Below, piece by piece: positions 17,317 to 19,482 of a DNA stretch of 19,482 nucleotides; the stretch's first letter is position 1; each line of letters begins with the position of its first letter. Under the pieces are notes generated by a model that was not told where the DNA came from, made no database searches, and saw only the letters and a list, made by a program, of their open reading frames with translations. This DNA comes from JAGOJE01 sp964553715. GTDB taxonomy: Bacteria > Pseudomonadota > Alphaproteobacteria > Rickettsiales > Rickettsiaceae. The stretch covers positions 1 to 19,482 of the forward strand of contig CAZKKY010000019.1 of the NCBI GenBank assembly GCA_964553715.1, read 5' to 3'. Made by a program: the position numbers and the translations under genes.

Positions 17317-18042
17317 TTAAGCTATATTAGCAACATCAATTTTAACAGCAGGACCCATAGTTGATGACAAATATAAACTCTTTAGATATGTCCCTTTAGC
17401 TCCAGAAGGCCTCGCTTTCAAAACAGCACCCACTAAAGCTTTGACATTACTAACTAAATCGTCTGAAGCAAATGATAACTTGCCAACACCAACATGAATT
17501 ATACCAGCTTTCTCTACCCTGAACTCAACTTGACCACTTTTGGCATTTTTTACAGCAGTAGAAACATCTGTAGTAACAGTACCAAGCTTAGGATTAGGCA
17601 TCAAACCTTTAGGACCAAGAATTCTTGCAACCTGACCAATAGCAGCCATCATATCTGGAGTAGCAACACATACATCAAAATCTATTTTACCAGATTTGAT
17701 TTCATCAATTATTTCTACAGAACCAGCTATATCAGCTCCAGCACTTTTAGCTTCCGCTATTTTGTCATCTTTACATATAACAGCAACTCGTACATTTTTA
17801 CCAGTACCAGCAGGTAAATTTGTCACCCCACGTACCATCTGATCAGAGTGACGAGGATCTACACCAAGATTCATTATAACTTCAAGTGTACTATCAAACT
17901 TTACAAAAGACACTTCTTGAAGTATAGAAACAGCTTCCGTAAAATTGTATTGGCGACTACTATCAACTTTAGATCTCATAGACCTTATATTTTTAGTTTT
18001 ACCTATAGTTTTTTGTTGATTTTTGATTTGTGATTTTAACAT
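17317..18042 (-). CDS. rplA: 50S ribosomal protein L1
   Basis: L1 binds 23S rRNA at the mobile L1 stalk and helps release deacylated tRNA. In many bacteria it also represses its own operon. The 241 residues contain GPKGLMPNPKLGTVT (133-147) and the C-terminal RPSGAKGTYLKSLYLSSTMG. The N-terminal 25 residues are basic and slightly longer than in short homologues. The ATG (18040-18042) lies five bases after the rplK stop. Its ribosome site GGTGGAGG lies inside the last codons of rplK, implying coupled translation. Confidence 0.98.
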   Translation of the reverse strand: MLKSQIKNQQKTIGKTKNIRSMRSKVDSSRQYNFTEAVSILQEVSFVKFDSTLEVIMNLGVDPRHSDQMVRGVTNLPAGTGKNVRVAVICKDDKIAEAKSAGADIAGSVEIIDEIKSGKIDFDVCVATPDMMAAIGQVARILGPKGLMPNPKLGTVTTDVSTAVKNAKSGQVEFRVEKAGIIHVGVGKLSFASDDLVSNVKALVGAVLKARPSGAKGTYLKSLYLSSTMGPAVKIDVANIA

Positions 18043-18047
18043 GTTAA

Positions 18048-18482
18048 TTAATCCTCCACCACATCAAGGCCCATAGACTCAGCAGAACCCATAATAATTT
18101 TTGTTGCAGCTTCTATATCAAAAGCGTTTAAATCAACCATTTTTATTTTTGCTATCTCTTTACATTGAGACACTGTGATTTTACCCACAGAAGCATTTTT
18201 CTTAGTAGCAGAAGACCCTTTAGCTATTTTAGCAAATTGCTTTAAATAAAACGAAGCTGGCGGAGTTTTCGTAACAAAAGTGAAACTTTTATCTTCAAAA
18301 GCCGTAATCACTACAGGAGTAGGAGTACCTGGCTCCATATTCTGAGTAGCAGCATTGAAAGCTTTACAAAACTCCATAATATTGAGACCTCTCTGCCCCA
18401 AAGCCGGACCAACAGGAGGAGATGGATTAGCTTTACCAGCTGCAATAGTCAACTTGATATAACCAGAGATTTTTTTTGCCAT
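18048..18482 (-). CDS. rplK: 50S ribosomal protein L11
   Basis: L11 forms the base of the stalk that binds elongation factors and the stringent factor RelA. The 144-residue product shows the N-terminal signature PPVGPALGQRGLNIMEFCK (22-40) and a C-terminal RNA-binding domain (about 70-140) containing TKTPPASFYLK. Its length is standard. The ATG has AGGT about ten bases upstream, 38 bases after nusG. Confidence 0.98.
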   Translation of the reverse strand: MAKKISGYIKLTIAAGKANPSPPVGPALGQRGLNIMEFCKAFNAATQNMEPGTPTPVVITAFEDKSFTFVTKTPPASFYLKQFAKIAKGSSATKKNASVGKITVSQCKEIAKIKMVDLNAFDIEAATKIIMGSAESMGLDVVED

Positions 18483-18520
18483 AACTTACTTACCTATTCA
18501 AACAAACACATTGTTAATTA

Positions 18521-19051
18521 CTAATCTTTTTTAATTTGCGTAAAATCTAAATCTATAGGAGTTGCGCGACCAAAAATCGACACAGAAACTCTCAATCTAG
18601 ATTTTTCATAATCTACATCTTCTACAATACCAGTAAAAGATTCAAATGGGCCATCTATTACTGTCACACTCTCCCCAACAGAATATGTGTTAACCGACGA
18701 AACCTCTTTTGCCCTAGACTCAATCTGATTAAAAATAATCTGAATCTCAGAGTCAGGGACAGATTTAGGCTTTACACCATTACCTAAAAATCCTGTTACA
18801 CGAGGCGTACTTTTTACTAAATGCCAGGCTTCGTCTGTCATATCCATTTTTATCAAGATATACCCTGGCATAAATTTTTTTTCCACCTTTACTTCTTTCC
18901 CTCTTTTGACTTCAGGAACCTCAACAACAGGAATAACTATCTCCTGAAACGATTCAGACATGTTTTTTTTCAGAGCTTGATCAAAAATCATCTGCTTCAC
19001 TCGCTTTTCGGAGCCAGACATTGTATGAATTATATACCACTGATACGACAC
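18521..19051 (-). CDS. nusG: transcription elongation/antitermination factor NusG
   Basis: NusG binds RNA polymerase, increases processivity and links transcription to translation through S10 or to Rho. The 176 residues comprise the NGN domain (about 3-115, with WYIIHTMSGSEKRV near the start and MPGYILIKM at 61-69) and a C-terminal KOW domain (about 124-175, with VGESVTVIDGPFESFTG). The start is GTG (19049-19051) with GAGG eight bases upstream, in the 16-base gap after secE. The length is normal. Confidence 0.98.
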   Translation of the reverse strand: MSYQWYIIHTMSGSEKRVKQMIFDQALKKNMSESFQEIVIPVVEVPEVKRGKEVKVEKKFMPGYILIKMDMTDEAWHLVKSTPRVTGFLGNGVKPKSVPDSEIQIIFNQIESRAKEVSSVNTYSVGESVTVIDGPFESFTGIVEDVDYEKSRLRVSVSIFGRATPIDLDFTQIKKD

Positions 19052-19067
19052 TAGTTATTCCTCAACA

Positions 19068-19268
19068 TTACTTACCGATATTCAACAAAAACTGAATAAC
19101 AGTGTGAATACCATAATCTAAAAATAAAAACACTAAACTTGATACAAAAATAGCAATTAACACAATCGTCACAGAAGATGTCAATTCTTTTTTCGTAGGC
19201 CAAACTACTTTACGAGCTTCTTGAACAACTTGCTCATAAAATCTGTATATTTTAGTGCTTTTTAACAT
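19068..19268 (-). CDS. secE: preprotein translocase subunit SecE
   Basis: SecE is the essential small membrane subunit of the SecYEG translocon. I place the start at the ATG at 19266-19268 (66 residues, MLKSTKIYRFYEQ...). The longer frame from 19316 would translate into the tRNA-Trp gene. Visible features are the amphipathic helix motif EARKVVWPTKKE (17-28) and one membrane helix (about 32-51). The ribosome site is weak: GGAT lies about 11 bases upstream. The 18 bases between the tRNA 3' end and the ATG suggest co-transcription and release by tRNA processing. Confidence 0.95.
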   Translation of the reverse strand: MLKSTKIYRFYEQVVQEARKVVWPTKKELTSSVTIVLIAIFVSSLVFLFLDYGIHTVIQFLLNIGK

Positions 19269-19286
19269 TTTAACTTTACATCCAAA

Positions 19287-19362
19287 TGGCAGGAGCGACA
19301 GGAATCGAACCCGCAACCTCCGGTTTTGGAGACCGGCGCTCTACCAATTGAGCTACACTCCT
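19287..19362 (-). tRNA. trnW: tRNA-Trp (anticodon CCA)
   Basis: This is a 76-base cloverleaf on the minus strand. The acceptor stem AGGAGTG/CGCTCCT has one G-T pair. The D arm is GCTC/GAGC, the anticodon stem CCGGT/ACCGG encloses CTCCAAA, and the T arm is GCGGG-TTCGATT-CCTGT. The 3' CCA is encoded in the DNA (19287-19289). The anticodon CCA reads UGG. The position between tuf and secE is the conserved one. Confidence 0.98.
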
Positions 19363-19430
19363 ATCATACTTAAGTTAATAAATCAAGAAAAAATCTTAGA
19401 ATTAGTAACAAAATAAATATGACAACCTTA

Positions 19431-19482
19431 TTATTTTATAATTTTTGCTACTACGCCAGCACCTACTGTACGGCCACCTTCA
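19431..19482 (-). CDS. tuf: elongation factor Tu, C-terminal end (partial)
   Basis: The last 16 codons read EGGRTVGAGVVAKIIK followed by TAA, the highly conserved C-terminus of EF-Tu, which delivers aminoacyl-tRNA to the ribosome. The rest lies beyond the right edge. The 68 bases between this stop and tRNA-Trp show no clear terminator (only a 4-bp AAGA/TCTT stem), so the tRNA and secE may be transcribed from upstream of tuf. Confidence 0.93.
   Translation of the reverse strand, partial: EGGRTVGAGVVAKIIK

Noticed and set aside
1..19482. CRISPR arrays, insertion sequences, integrases, phage genes, toxin-antitoxin pairs
   Set aside because: I found no spaced direct repeats, transposase or integrase motifs, or small paired genes anywhere in the window.

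Overview
This AT-rich window (roughly one third G+C by eye) looks like the chromosome of an intracellular alphaproteobacterium of the order Rickettsiales. Two things suggest this: a virB8-virB9-virB10-virB11-virD4 gene block in the order typical of Rickettsiales type IV secretion systems, and an alphaproteobacterial RNA polymerase. rpoB and rpoC are separate genes, not fused as in Wolbachia. I cannot name the genus; a protist- or arthropod-associated Rickettsiaceae or Midichloriaceae member would fit. Every gene is on the minus strand, so transcription runs from the right edge to the left.

Right part (19482 to about 7748): the end of tuf, then tRNA-Trp, secE, nusG, rplK, rplA, rplJ, rplL, rpoB and rpoC. 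This is the classic information-processing cluster: elongation factor, Sec translocon subunit, transcription elongation factor, the L11/L1 and L10/L7-L12 ribosomal proteins and the two large RNA polymerase subunits. All proteins appear intact. Spacing is tight from secE to rplL. It then opens to a 287-nt gap before rpoB, an 87-nt gap between rpoB and rpoC, and a 296-nt gap after rpoC. Each of these three gaps holds an inverted repeat.

Middle (7451 to 5691): a complete half-size ABC exporter (membrane domain fused to ATPase) with its own candidate promoter.

Left part (5478 to 84): five T4SS genes packed as an operon with overlaps or gaps of 2 to 8 nt. They would supply the inner-membrane assembly factor VirB8, core-complex proteins VirB9 and VirB10, and the ATPases VirB11 and VirD4 (coupling protein). 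VirB3, B4, B6 and the VirB7 lipoprotein are absent, so the rest of the machine must be encoded elsewhere, as is usual for scattered Rickettsiales systems. VirB9 here is only the N-terminal domain. VirB10 carries a long low-complexity insertion where the outer-membrane antenna should be. These two are the most interesting protein-level observations. The promoter region ahead of virB8 contains a perfect 14-bp palindrome over its candidate -10 box.

I see no CRISPR array, insertion sequence, phage gene or toxin module. I found no convincing wholly new system; the findings are structural oddities within known families, plus RNA and DNA elements in the gaps.
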